Part shown: piece by piece, positions 1 to 8,514 of the stretch
Numbering within the stretch: the first letter of the stretch is position 1
Layout of the letters: every line of letters begins with the position of its first letter
Source: Candidatus Alkanophaga volatiphilum
Lineage (GTDB): Archaea; Halobacteriota; Syntropharchaeia; Alkanophagales; B39-G2
Direction: 5' to 3'
Assembly (NCBI GenBank): GCA_029259545.1
Contig: JAPHEE010000023.1
Span: 1-32,269, forward strand
Length of the DNA stretch: 32,269 bases
Translations under genes and position numbers: made by a program
Notes under the pieces: model-generated
What the model was told of the DNA's origin: nothing
Database searches by the model: none
The model's input: the letters and a program-made list of their open reading frames with translations, nothing else

Positions 1-28
1 CGCTGATGTCCACCATTCCCAGTCTCAT
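1..28 (-). CDS. Possible 5' end of an unidentified gene (cut by window edge)
   Basis: After the sec61-beta stop codon on the minus strand an ATG opens a frame reading MRLGMVDIS before the window ends. A G-rich stretch (GGGTGTTGAG) lies just upstream and could act as a ribosome site. Nine codons are too few to identify a family, so no function is given. It may simply be chance. Confidence 0.3.
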
Positions 29-40
29 CTCAACACCCTG

Positions 41-256
41 CTACGGCGGCCACACTCCGTAATATATCTCAAGAGCGAGGACGACGGCGCCTATCAGAAC
101 CCCCATGAGGACTATCGTCTTCGGCGATACTTTTATTGCGGATTCCTCGACGTCGAAATACCTCATCAGACCGGCGGACGACACGAGCCCCGCCCGCTCG
201 CCCCTGCCCCTCCTCGCCCTCTTGCTCTTACCCTTGACAGCCCTCTTCGCAGCCAT
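41..256 (-). CDS. Preprotein translocase subunit Sec61-beta
   Basis: This 71-residue protein is the small, non-essential beta subunit of the archaeal SecYE-beta channel in the cytoplasmic membrane. It has the family layout: a basic N-terminus (residues 4-19, Arg/Lys rich), the conserved SSAGLMRYFD segment at about 26-35, a short IKVSPKT motif, and a single C-terminal membrane helix at about 48-66 followed by YYGVWPP. Family members are about 55-70 residues, so it is full length. The ATG has no clear ribosome site. It follows the K+ channel gene by 23 bases on the same strand. The identification rests on motifs and size and is firm. Confidence 0.93.
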   Translation of the reverse strand: MAAKRAVKGKSKRARRGRGERAGLVSSAGLMRYFDVEESAIKVSPKTIVLMGVLIGAVVLALEIYYGVWPP

Positions 257-279
257 CGTTTTTCATTTTTAGGTTGAGA

Positions 280-1281
280 TTAATGTTTGTTTGCGTCTGA
301 CTTTGTGTGGCGACTGCTAGAGATCAGACCTCTAGCCCTCTCCAGCTCCTCTCTGTTCCCCAAAACCACGAGGACGTCGCCTTTTTCGATTTTTGCGTCC
401 AGCGGCGGGTTCATGAGCAGCTCGTCGCCCCTCCGAATCGCCAGAATCAGGGCGCCTGTTGCCTCCTTGAACGCAGCGACCGTCTTTCCGGCGGCGGCGT
501 CCGCCGCAGGCAGCTCCGCAATGTCGTAGCCGAAGGCTGCCGTGGAAACGTCGTTCAGAAACTTTGCGACGGAAGGCTCGAAGGCGGCGCTCGCAAGGAG
601 CCTCCCGCCGAAGGTCGCAGCGGAGACGACTTCGTCGGCGCCGGCGTGCCTCGCCAGCTCCACGTGATCTCTGCTGTTTATGCAGGTCACGACCCTTGCG
701 TTCGTCAGCCTCTTGCAGAGGAGCGTCGCCATTATCGCCCTCGAATCGTCGTTTAAGGCTATGAGGACGTGCGCGGCGTCCTGTACATTTGCGTTGCGGA
801 GCGTCGCCTCTCTGAGAGCGTCGCCCCTGACGGCGACGGCGCCCCGCCCCCTTATCTCATGGACGTGCTCCCCGCTCTCGTCCACCACGACAACGTCGTA
901 CCCGTTCGCAGCCAGCTCGCTCGCAGCCTCCTCCGCAACCGGATTCCAGCCGATAATCACGACGTGCCTCCCTTTTTCGTACCTCTTCAAGCCAAAAACC
1001 TCCTCTAAAGTGCTTTTCACCCTCCCCTCGATCAAAAGCCCGCCCAGGCTTGCGGCGGCGTACCCGTAGACGCCAAGCCCGCACGTCACGAGTATTATGG
1101 ACACGAGCTTTCCGAGCGGCGTCTGCGGCGTGATGTCCCCGTAGCCGACCGTCGTGCACGTGATGACCGTCCAGTATGCGGCGTCGAAAAACGATATGTT
1201 TTCGGTCCTTGCGAACGAAAACGTCCCGAAAAGGAAGATTACAACGAGCATCAGAAGAACTCGCAGCGCCCGCCCCCTCAT
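280..1281 (-). CDS. MthK-like two-helix potassium channel with RCK domain
   Basis: The protein is a ligand-gated K+ channel subunit. Residues 7-23 form the first membrane helix, 31-52 the pore helix with selectivity filter TVGYGD (44-49), and about 55-82 the second helix. A cytoplasmic RCK_N/TrkA Rossmann domain starts at HVVIIGWNP (about 106); the GW motif is as in MthK. A TrkA_C domain covers about 245-320 (GALILAIRRGDELLMNPP). At 333 residues it matches the MthK length. In the family, calcium or nucleotide binding to an octameric RCK ring opens the pore. The ligand here cannot be read from the sequence. The gene lies between hisG and sec61-beta on the minus strand; no functional link is evident. 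Confidence 0.92.
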   Translation of the reverse strand: MRGRALRVLLMLVVIFLFGTFSFARTENISFFDAAYWTVITCTTVGYGDITPQTPLGKLVSIILVTCGLGVYGYAAASLGGLLIEGRVKSTLEEVFGLKRYEKGRHVVIIGWNPVAEEAASELAANGYDVVVVDESGEHVHEIRGRGAVAVRGDALREATLRNANVQDAAHVLIALNDDSRAIMATLLCKRLTNARVVTCINSRDHVELARHAGADEVVSAATFGGRLLASAAFEPSVAKFLNDVSTAAFGYDIAELPAADAAAGKTVAAFKEATGALILAIRRGDELLMNPPLDAKIEKGDVLVVLGNREELERARGLISSSRHTKSDANKH

Positions 1282-1320
1282 CTCTTTGCTCGTGGCGTGG
1301 CTAGCCGCTCAGCCGCCGCC

Positions 1321-2193
1321 TCACCTAACTATCTTCAATATATCAATTTCGAGGATGTCCTCAGCACCCAGCTCCTTAAGCTTCGGTATCAGAACGTTAA
1401 CTTCCTTCTTACTGACCACGGTCTCGACGGCGTAATATTCCTCGCCGTCGCCGTAGAGTCTTGAGATCGTAGGTCTTTTCAGTGCCGGCAGCGCTCGCAC
1501 GACGCTTTCGAGCCTATCGGCTCGCACGTTCATGCTCAACAGGACTCTGCCGCGGGCTTCGAGGACGCCGAGAAGCAGCGTTTTTATCTCTTCGATAGCT
1601 TTGCGTTTTGTTGGGTCGCTCCACGCGTCTTTGTTCGCAATGAGCCTCGCCGTGGACTCCATAAGCACATCAATGATGCGCCAGTTGTTCTTTGTGAGCG
1701 TCTCGCCGGTCTCTGTAAGCTCGACTATGCCGTCCATCATGTCCTTGGCTTCCGTCGCTCCATATGAAAAGAAGATACGAACTGGGATTCTAAGACGCTC
1801 GAAATAGCGTCTTGTGATGTTTGGGTACTCCGTGCTGATCTTTGCGTTCTTAGGCATTTGCTCCGGACGCTCGATCCCGCTGTCCTGCTGGACCGCCAGT
1901 ACGATCCGCACGGGAGCATCTGTCCGCTTGTTATACCTGAGGTCTGCAACCTCGACGACATCTGCTTCTCTTTCCACAATCCAATCCTTGCCAGTGATGC
2001 CGAGATCAAAGTATCCCTGCTCTACATATTCTGGAATCTCTTGTGGACGCAGGATCTTAACCTTAGAGATGCGGGGATCTTCGATCGTCGGGTTATAGCC
2101 CCGTTCCGTCAACTTAACCTCTAAGTCCGCCTGCTTGAACAGCAGTAGCGTCTGTTCTTCCAGACTCCCCTTTGGGATCGCTATGCTTAACAT
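1321..2193 (-). CDS. hisG: ATP phosphoribosyltransferase, long form (HisG)
   Basis: HisG catalyses the first step of histidine synthesis, joining ATP and PRPP. The protein begins with the family start MLSIAIPKGSLEE. It has the GITGKDW motif (about residues 67-73) and the phosphate-binding segment GIVELTETGETL followed by NNW. A C-terminal ACT-like regulatory domain (about 215-290) makes this the long, hexameric, histidine-inhibited form. The ATG at 2193 is chosen over one three codons upstream because a TATA-like box lies about 27 bases before it, which suggests a leaderless transcript. No other his genes are nearby, so the gene stands alone. It is divergent from purB. Confidence 0.94.
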   Translation of the reverse strand: MLSIAIPKGSLEEQTLLLFKQADLEVKLTERGYNPTIEDPRISKVKILRPQEIPEYVEQGYFDLGITGKDWIVEREADVVEVADLRYNKRTDAPVRIVLAVQQDSGIERPEQMPKNAKISTEYPNITRRYFERLRIPVRIFFSYGATEAKDMMDGIVELTETGETLTKNNWRIIDVLMESTARLIANKDAWSDPTKRKAIEEIKTLLLGVLEARGRVLLSMNVRADRLESVVRALPALKRPTISRLYGDGEEYYAVETVVSKKEVNVLIPKLKELGAEDILEIDILKIVR

Positions 2194-2215
2194 CGTCTTC
2201 ATATTCGTATGCTAC

Positions 2216-2225
2216 GTTTAAATCT
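2216..2225 (-). promoter_or_regulatory. TATA box of hisG
   Basis: The minus strand reads GATTTAAACG here, about 27 bases upstream of the second possible hisG ATG (2193). This spacing would start transcription at or next to the start codon (leaderless mRNA). Confidence 0.5.
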
Positions 2226-2353
2226 TGCGGCGTGCGAGCGTTGAGTTTTAGCAGCTACCTGCTCTGCCAGGGCTAAGCATTACTTAAGCACAAGTGCCAA
2301 CATTAGAGCTGGAGCTGAAGAGTATAGAAGACACTAAAGGCTCAGGTGATAAG

Positions 2354-3856
2354 ATGCGTTGCCGCAGCTGCGGCAAGCAAATACCCAACGGGAGCAACTT
2401 CTGCATGCACTGCGGAGCCTATCTGGGGCGTGTCACAGCCGTAGATGCCGACGTCGAGCGGCGGCTACTGGCGGCAGAGCTCAAGAGTCTCCAGTTCTCG
2501 CCGACCGACTTTAGATACGCCGTCGAGGACCTCAGGAAGTACCTTTCGGAAGAGGCTTACATACGTTATAAAGCTAGGGTAGAGGCGGCGCTCGCAAGGG
2601 CATTTCTGAGGCGAGGGCTGATAGACGAGAAGATTTGTGAGGAGATCGAAAAGGCATGCCGAGAAGTCACGGCGGCAGAGGTCTACGAGGAGGAGCGGCG
2701 TATTAAGCATGACATCCGAGCGTTGGTGAATGTAATCCGGCGGAAGGTAAGCGACGCTGCCAAGCCCTTCGTGCACCTCACCGCCACGTCTTACGACATT
2801 GTAGATACTGCAAACGCACTGCGGCTGCGAGATGCGACGCTAAACGTAGTTCTCCCTGACATGCTGGCACTTGAGCATTGTTGGATTCAGCTCGCGAGAC
2901 GTGAGCGAGCGACGCTGCAGATCGGCAGGACTCATGGGCAGCACGCCGAACCCATAACCTTCGGCTTTGCGATCGCCTTGTACGTGGAGCGTTGGGGCAC
3001 TCGCATCTTAAAGCTCAAGGAGGCTGCCGAAAACCTCGTCGGCAAGTTTTCGGGGGCGGTCGGCGCCTACAACGCGGCGTCGCTGCTGTTTGACGACCCT
3101 GAAGCTTTCGAGCGTGAGGTGCTCGCAGAGCTCGGGCTGGAGCCTGCGAGGATAAGCACGCAGATCGTGCCGCCGGAGCCGCTGAACGACTTCGTCCATG
3201 CGGTCGTCTCGGCGTTCAGCGTGCTTGCGAACTTCTGCGACGACATGCGGCACTTGCAACGCACGGAAATAGGCGAGATCGCAGAAGCTTTTGCGGCGGA
3301 ACAGGTCGGCTCTTCGACGATGCCGCACAAGAGGAACCCCATAACCTTCGAGGGCGTCAAGAGCCTGTGGAAGCGCTTCATGCCGTTCGTCGTGACGGCG
3401 CACCTCGACCAGATCTCGGAGCACCAGCGGGACCTCACGAACTCGGCGTCGCAACGCTACATCCCGGAGCTGCTCGTGATCTTCGACCACTGCGTGCGCA
3501 CCATCCGCCGAGCCTCCGAAAGGCTCGTCGTCGACGCCGAACGCATGCGGCGGAACTTCGAGCTTTCGAAGGATAAGATAATTGCGGAGCCACTATACGT
3601 GCTTCTTTCTATCTATGGGCATCCTGACGCTCACGAGTGTGTGAGAAGGCTCGTAACGAAAGCTGAAAAAGAAGGCAAAACCCTTAAAGAAGTTGTTTTT
3701 GAAGACGAAGAGCTTACAGGATACATTGAGAGGTTCACGCCCCTTCAGAGAGAAATAGCGTTTAATCCCGAGAGGTACATAGGCATCGCTGCAGAGAAGG
3801 CTAAAAGTGTAGCAGATTACTGGGAGAAACGTTTAAATGATTTGTTTGAGGCCTGA
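2354..3856 (+). CDS. purB: Adenylosuccinate lyase with N-terminal zinc ribbon
   Basis: PurB cleaves SAICAR and adenylosuccinate in purine synthesis. The fumarase-superfamily signature SSTMPHKRNP is at about residues 317-326. The TSYDIVDTA segment and the IGRTHGQHAEP catalytic motif precede it. The chosen ATG has AGGTGAT five bases upstream; the open frame extends 20 codons further with no better site. From this start residues 1-24 form a zinc ribbon, with Cys3, Cys6, Cys17 and Cys20 (CxxC...CxxC), ahead of an ordinary lyase of about 450 residues. The ribbon is not part of the typical enzyme. The gene converges with reverse gyrase, with 15 bases between their stops. Confidence 0.93.
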   Translation: MRCRSCGKQIPNGSNFCMHCGAYLGRVTAVDADVERRLLAAELKSLQFSPTDFRYAVEDLRKYLSEEAYIRYKARVEAALARAFLRRGLIDEKICEEIEKACREVTAAEVYEEERRIKHDIRALVNVIRRKVSDAAKPFVHLTATSYDIVDTANALRLRDATLNVVLPDMLALEHCWIQLARRERATLQIGRTHGQHAEPITFGFAIALYVERWGTRILKLKEAAENLVGKFSGAVGAYNAASLLFDDPEAFEREVLAELGLEPARISTQIVPPEPLNDFVHAVVSAFSVLANFCDDMRHLQRTEIGEIAEAFAAEQVGSSTMPHKRNPITFEGVKSLWKRFMPFVVTAHLDQISEHQRDLTNSASQRYIPELLVIFDHCVRTIRRASERLVVDAERMRRNFELSKDKIIAEPLYVLLSIYGHPDAHECVRRLVTKAEKEGKTLKEVVFEDEELTGYIERFTPLQREIAFNPERYIGIAAEKAKSVADYWEKRLNDLFEA

Positions 3857-3871
3857 TGCGTCGTCGTTCAA

Positions 3872-6800
3872 TCATACGCTTTCTATCATTCTTATCTCCT
3901 CTCTGAGCTCCCGCAGGACTTCTTGGTAGTTTGCCTCTCCTCTTTCGATCTCATCCTTCTTCGCTTCGAGGTTGTAGGTGCGGGCTTCCGACACGAACGT
4001 CTCGAAATTGTCAAACAGGTATTTGCAGACGCTGATGCCGCGTTTCGTTGGCAAGAGCCGCCCCTGCCGCTCGTAGACGTATTTTCGGAGGAAGAGTTTT
4101 TCAAGAATCGTTGCATACGTCGAGGGTCTGCCGATGCCCCGCTCCTTCATCAGCCTCACGATGTCCGATTGCGTGAACGGCGGCTTCTCCGGCACCTCCA
4201 GCAGCGTCGCAGTCGTGCGCACCGTCCCTTCGGGCAGCGGGCTGCGGACGCGGACGCTCCTGTAAAGCTCGTAAGCCCTGCCTTCGGCGTGGACGACCCG
4301 CTCCTCTTGGAATTCTAAGCCGTTGAGCTTCAAGTCGTAAGTCTCTTTCTGCACCCTGAAGGGTTTGCACTGCGACGCCATGAACCGCCGAAATACAAGG
4401 TCGTAAAGGGCGAAGTGCGTGCTGCTCAGCGGCTCCGAGACTGTTATGACGTTCTCCTGGATGAGGCGAGCGACGTCACTCCGGTCGAGCGGTCTCGTGG
4501 GGCGTATGCACTCGTGGGCGCCGGCGCTCGTCCAGACCCTCGGCGAGAAGTCGTCCTGCAGGAACTCCTTGGCAACCTGAAGCCCCCGGTCGGAAACCCT
4601 CGTGCTGTCCGTCCTGTGATACGTGATGAGTCCGAGCTCGAAGAGGCTCTGAGCTATTCTCATGGCGTCGGAGGCGCCGAGCTTCAGGATTCGCCCCGCA
4701 TCTTCGAGCAGGGCATCCGTCGTGTACGGCGGCGGCGGCTCCACCTCCTCCTCGGTCGTCCTCACCTTCTCGATCTCCAGCTCCAAGGTCACTTTCCTCT
4801 CCCTCCCCGCCCTCACGGCGTCGCCCAGAACACGCTTGATGCTCGGAGCGTCGAGCTCGATCCGCAGGTCGAGCTCCTGCGCCAGAAGCACGAACTTCCG
4901 CCTCTTACTCGCCTCGTGCCGCTCCACGATCCAGCGGAGCACCGGCGACTGCGCCCGCCCCGCCGACAGATTCCTGTCCTCAAACTCCTCCCAGAGCTTC
5001 TGGCTGAGCGCAAAACCGATCCAGCGATCCTCGACCCTGCGGACGATCTGCGCCTCGACCATGCGCTCGTCGAGCTCCCGCAGCTCGCTCAACGCTCGCT
5101 CTACCGCTTTCTTTGTCACCTCATGGAACTCTGCACGTTTTATTTCTGAAGCAAACGGCTTCAACAAATTCTTTAAGTCCCATGCGATCTTCTCGCCCTC
5201 GCTATCCGGGTCTGTGCCTATGATAACGAGGTCGGTTTCCCAAGCTGCTCGCCGTAATGCCTCTATTCTGTCATAGCTATCGTTTATGTCCTCACTACCG
5301 CACTTCACGCATTTCTCACCCTTTGTGAACTGGTAGCCACAAGCTCGACATCGCTTTATCGTTGCATATACGGGGACGAACTCTTCGTTCTCGAGGACGC
5401 CGTAGAAGCCGACATCTGTGGTCAGGTCGGTGACGTGCCCGAGAGAGGTGGCAATAAGCAGCACGTACCTCGGCGTCATGACCTCGTACACGGGGACGCC
5501 GCCGAAGATGCGGACGCTCGGCATCCCGAAGAACCTCGCTATCTGCCTCGCCTTCGTCGGGCTTTCCACGATGAAAAGCGCCGGCTTTATCTCGAAAGCT
5601 TCGACGCTCTTAAAGCTGCGGCGGCTCTCATCGATCTCCCTTACCAGTTCCTCCACGTCCACCTCCTCAAGCGGCTTGAACTCTATGTCGTGAAGCTTCG
5701 CCCGCTCCACGAACGCCCTCAGCCTGTCCTCGTCGTCTTCGAGGAGGAACGCCGCGCCCCTCGTTATGCCGCCGGCGTGTATCCGGGAGGAGCGTCCTGA
5801 GCCTTGGATGTAAGTCCTGATGTCCGGCAGGAAAATTTTGTTCTCCTTCACAGCAACATCCTTCACGTGCATCTTCGGGCTTCTCATGACCTCCTTCAGC
5901 ACCGCTCGCACTTCATCCTCTTGGGCATTTGCGCCGAGCCTTGAAACCCGCTCGTCATCCCTGAAGACGTAAAGTAGCGTCCTCAGCGTACCCTCTGACA
6001 GTCTGTCGACATCTTCGATCTGCAGCTCGAAAAACGGCGCCCCAAAGAAGACCACGTATCTTATGCGTTCTGGAAGATCGATCCCGCGAACGAGCGTCCC
6101 GTAGTAGTGGGCGGTGCCCACGAGGAAATCCAGCTCGCCTCGCCTGAACTCTTCGAACATGTTGCGCTTGGCGGAGACGATTCCCACCTTGAAAGTCCTG
6201 CTTAACTCTTTGAACAATCGTTCGGCTTCTTCAGCGCTCTTGGTAAATATCAGGGCACCGCCGCCCATTCGCCTGAGGATTCCCACGAGCCGTTCGTAGC
6301 TCTTCTCCGCCGTTATATCTGCGATGTTCCGGGCAGTGTAGTTACTTAGTCCAACGTCGAATCCGAGGAGCTGCCTGAAAAGCTTTACTTTCTCACCACG
6401 CTTCGCCGTCGCCGTCGAGACCATGAGCACGCCCCTCGGCTCGCCGACGAAGCCGCCCCTCGCCTCCTTAAGACCGAGGAGCGTGAGCAGCCGCTCTACG
6501 TTCCTCGAAGCTTTAAGGACGCTATCAACATCATCCACGAATATGAAATCGAACGTCCGCCCTTTCAGCTTTGAGAAATGAATGGAAAGGAACATCGAAG
6601 TTGTGATGAGCACGTCAAAGTCGTTCCTTCCAAGTCTATTGAAAAACTCTTCCTTCTCCCTTTTTGGAAGCTTGCCGTGGTAATAAAGGGGATTTACTCG
6701 TACACTTGCATTATTTCCGATACGTTTTACGATATCCGCCGCTTGCGTCACGAGGAGGCTCGTCGGGACTATGATGAAAGATTTGCGGCGAAGCGTCGCG

Positions 6801-7078
6801 AGAAAGCATGCCATCACCACGCCAAACGTCGTCTTTCCCATCCCTGTCGGCGCAACGGCGGCGAAACTCTCACCTCGTAGCACTCGCTTTGCCCAGAACA
6901 TTTGCAAACTCCGTATCCTACCAACGGAGCGCTCGAAAAAGTCTACGAACGATTCAAGCTCTTCTAAACGCAGCTTTAAGTCCCGACCTTTGGTGTAGCA
7001 GCGCCCCCTATCAACCTCCTCGACGCTCAGGATGCCATTGCATACTGGGCAGAGACTTTCGTACAACGCAGTTGCCAT
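3872..7078 (-). CDS. rgy: Reverse gyrase
   Basis: This enzyme uses ATP to introduce positive supercoils and is the hallmark gene of (hyper)thermophiles. From the ATG at 7078 it has 1068 residues, a normal size. The helicase half holds Walker A APTGMGKTT (about 76-84), the DEAD-like DDVD (182-185) and motif VI QGSGRSSR (425-432). The topoisomerase IA half begins at about 500 with the Toprim motif FIVESPTKA (Glu505) and DPDSEGE (623-629). Its second zinc finger is CxxC-x9-CxxC (577-593), and the catalytic tyrosine is in LITYHRTDST (Tyr820). The N-terminal finger looks incomplete: Cys10, Cys13 and Cys27 are present, but Tyr-Thr-Lys follows Cys27 where a fourth cysteine is expected. A TTG three codons upstream is an alternative start. 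The family call is certain. Confidence 0.97.
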   Translation of the reverse strand: MATALYESLCPVCNGILSVEEVDRGRCYTKGRDLKLRLEELESFVDFFERSVGRIRSLQMFWAKRVLRGESFAAVAPTGMGKTTFGVVMACFLATLRRKSFIIVPTSLLVTQAADIVKRIGNNASVRVNPLYYHGKLPKREKEEFFNRLGRNDFDVLITTSMFLSIHFSKLKGRTFDFIFVDDVDSVLKASRNVERLLTLLGLKEARGGFVGEPRGVLMVSTATAKRGEKVKLFRQLLGFDVGLSNYTARNIADITAEKSYERLVGILRRMGGGALIFTKSAEEAERLFKELSRTFKVGIVSAKRNMFEEFRRGELDFLVGTAHYYGTLVRGIDLPERIRYVVFFGAPFFELQIEDVDRLSEGTLRTLLYVFRDDERVSRLGANAQEDEVRAVLKEVMRSPKMHVKDVAVKENKIFLPDIRTYIQGSGRSSRIHAGGITRGAAFLLEDDEDRLRAFVERAKLHDIEFKPLEEVDVEELVREIDESRRSFKSVEAFEIKPALFIVESPTKARQIARFFGMPSVRIFGGVPVYEVMTPRYVLLIATSLGHVTDLTTDVGFYGVLENEEFVPVYATIKRCRACGYQFTKGEKCVKCGSEDINDSYDRIEALRRAAWETDLVIIGTDPDSEGEKIAWDLKNLLKPFASEIKRAEFHEVTKKAVERALSELRELDERMVEAQIVRRVEDRWIGFALSQKLWEEFEDRNLSAGRAQSPVLRWIVERHEASKRRKFVLLAQELDLRIELDAPSIKRVLGDAVRAGRERKVTLELEIEKVRTTEEEVEPPPPYTTDALLEDAGRILKLGASDAMRIAQSLFELGLITYHRTDSTRVSDRGLQVAKEFLQDDFSPRVWTSAGAHECIRPTRPLDRSDVARLIQENVITVSEPLSSTHFALYDLVFRRFMASQCKPFRVQKETYDLKLNGLEFQEERVVHAEGRAYELYRSVRVRSPLPEGTVRTTATLLEVPEKPPFTQSDIVRLMKERGIGRPSTYATILEKLFLRKYVYERQGRLLPTKRGISVCKYLFDNFETFVSEARTYNLEAKKDEIERGEANYQEVLRELREEIRMIESV

Positions 7079-7154
7079 CTTCAGCAATTGTATCCCGAAC
7101 CTTTTTACTCTTACGCCAGCAATTTAACCGAACAAGAGGAATAGGTGAAAATAA

Positions 7155-7682
7155 ATGCCAGAGCCGCTCGTACATTTCATAATTCCGTTTTTCGTGCTGG
7201 TAAGCGTGGGCGTGAAGCCCAAGCGTGCCGCTGCACTTGCAGCGCTCGCCATCTTACCAGACTTCGACGTGCTCATACATACGCACCGCACGTTCTCACA
7301 CTCCTTCATCGTCCTGCTGGCGCTGTGCGTCCCGGTCTTGCTCTCATTACGAAAGCTGCGCCCGGAGTGGCTTGAGGACGCAGAACTTGCCACACTTTGC
7401 CTTCTTAGTCATCCATTTCTCGATATGTTTTGCTATTACACGGCGGTGCTTTGGCCACTGTTCGATAAGAGCGTCTGGATTTATGCTGAAGCTTTCGTGA
7501 ACCTCAGTAGTCTCCACGTCAGCTTTCAGTTTGATGTCAAACTCCTCTCCACAGGGCTTGAGCCACCAAACATCGACGTGCCCATGATCACGAGCACGGG
7601 CGTCGGCGTCGCCCTCCTGCTGCTCGCCGTCATGGCGCTCTGTAACTTGCGAGCACGCCGTGCTGGCGGGCGACGCGCTTAA
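7155..7682 (+). CDS. YdjM/DUF457-family membrane-bound metal-dependent hydrolase
   Basis: The 175-residue protein has the family pattern: an N-terminal PEPLVHF with a histidine, then ILPDFDVLIHTHRTFSHS (about 33-50), then LSHPFLD (about 83-89). These are the histidine and aspartate residues thought to bind metal. It has four or five hydrophobic helices, the last at about 145-165, and a basic tail. Substrates are unknown for this family, so the role is open. The ATG has AGGTGA eight bases upstream. It is divergent from reverse gyrase and is followed by the FmdE-like gene 57 bases later on the same strand. Confidence 0.8.
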   Translation: MPEPLVHFIIPFFVLVSVGVKPKRAAALAALAILPDFDVLIHTHRTFSHSFIVLLALCVPVLLSLRKLRPEWLEDAELATLCLLSHPFLDMFCYYTAVLWPLFDKSVWIYAEAFVNLSSLHVSFQFDVKLLSTGLEPPNIDVPMITSTGVGVALLLLAVMALCNLRARRAGGRRA

Positions 7683-7739
7683 GTTATTACGGTATTAACA
7701 TGATCCATTAAAGCGCATAACATACTTTTGGGTGATAAC

Positions 7740-8513
7740 GTGAGAGACCCAAGGGCGGATATCATTGAGGCGATACGGAGGCGGGACGCAAGGTGGCTGC
7801 TGGACAAATCGGTAGAGTTTCACGGACATTACTGCCACAAGGTGGTCTACGGAATAAGGGCAAGCCTTCTCGCACTGAAGGAGCTCGGAATGAGCGCTAC
7901 CGACGACGAGATGATGGGAAGTGTCGTCACGCTCGTCGAAACCGCAGGTCCTTTCTGCAACGGCGTCCAGCTCGTGCTTGGAACGCTCGGCGGCTCCGAT
8001 CTCGTAATCCGGGACTGTGGGAAGCTTGCAGTCACGCTACTCAAGAGTGATGGCGCCGCCGTTCGCGTTTCCGTGCGTCCCGAATTCTTGGACGGCTTTG
8101 TGGAGAGGCACCCTGAGATGAAGGGGGTGTTCAGCGGGAGATATGCAACGATCTCCATCGAGGGTGAAAAGCCACCGCTGTCGAAGCTTCGCCTCATAGA
8201 AGTCATGACTAAGGATATAAAGCCTGAGGAACGTGAGAGGCTGATGGAGGAGATGATGGAGCGGCACAGGGCGGCGGTGCTGAAGGAGCTTGAGGCTCCA
8301 GACGAGGAAATGTTCAAGGTTGAGCGCAAGAGACTTGAGTTTTCGGCGTTCGCGCCGATTTGCGAGTGCACGGTGCCCGTCGTCGTATGCGAGGCGTGCG
8401 GCGAAGCCGTCCTCGAAACGCACGTCAGGTTGCGCAACGGGCGGAAACTCTGCTCGGATTGCGCAGGCGAGAAGACGCCAACGCTCATAGCTGGAAGGAT
8501 CTCCTTAAGCTGA
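7740..8513 (+). CDS. FmdE-family protein (formylmethanofuran dehydrogenase subunit E-like)
   Basis: The protein matches FmdE, a family named from methanogen fmd operons. It has FHGHYCHKVVYGIRAS (about 27-42), then an ETAGPFCNGVQ segment with a conserved cysteine, then an RDCGKLA motif. The C-terminal third ends in a zinc ribbon with CEACGE and CSDC (about 215-240). FmdE is not a catalytic subunit and its role is unsettled. Here it stands alone, without fmd/fwd genes, and its lyase-like or redox function cannot be inferred. The GTG at 7740 is chosen because GGTGAT lies four bases upstream; a TTG four codons earlier is weaker. It converges with infB, with a single base between the stops. Confidence 0.82.
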   Translation: MRDPRADIIEAIRRRDARWLLDKSVEFHGHYCHKVVYGIRASLLALKELGMSATDDEMMGSVVTLVETAGPFCNGVQLVLGTLGGSDLVIRDCGKLAVTLLKSDGAAVRVSVRPEFLDGFVERHPEMKGVFSGRYATISIEGEKPPLSKLRLIEVMTKDIKPEERERLMEEMMERHRAAVLKELEAPDEEMFKVERKRLEFSAFAPICECTVPVVVCEACGEAVLETHVRLRNGRKLCSDCAGEKTPTLIAGRISLS

Positions 8514-8514
8514 C

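Noticed and set aside
7724-7739. TTG at 7728 as start of the FmdE-like gene
   Set aside because: GGTGAT lies at the right distance from the GTG at 7740 and inside the frame of the longer version, so the shorter start is preferred.
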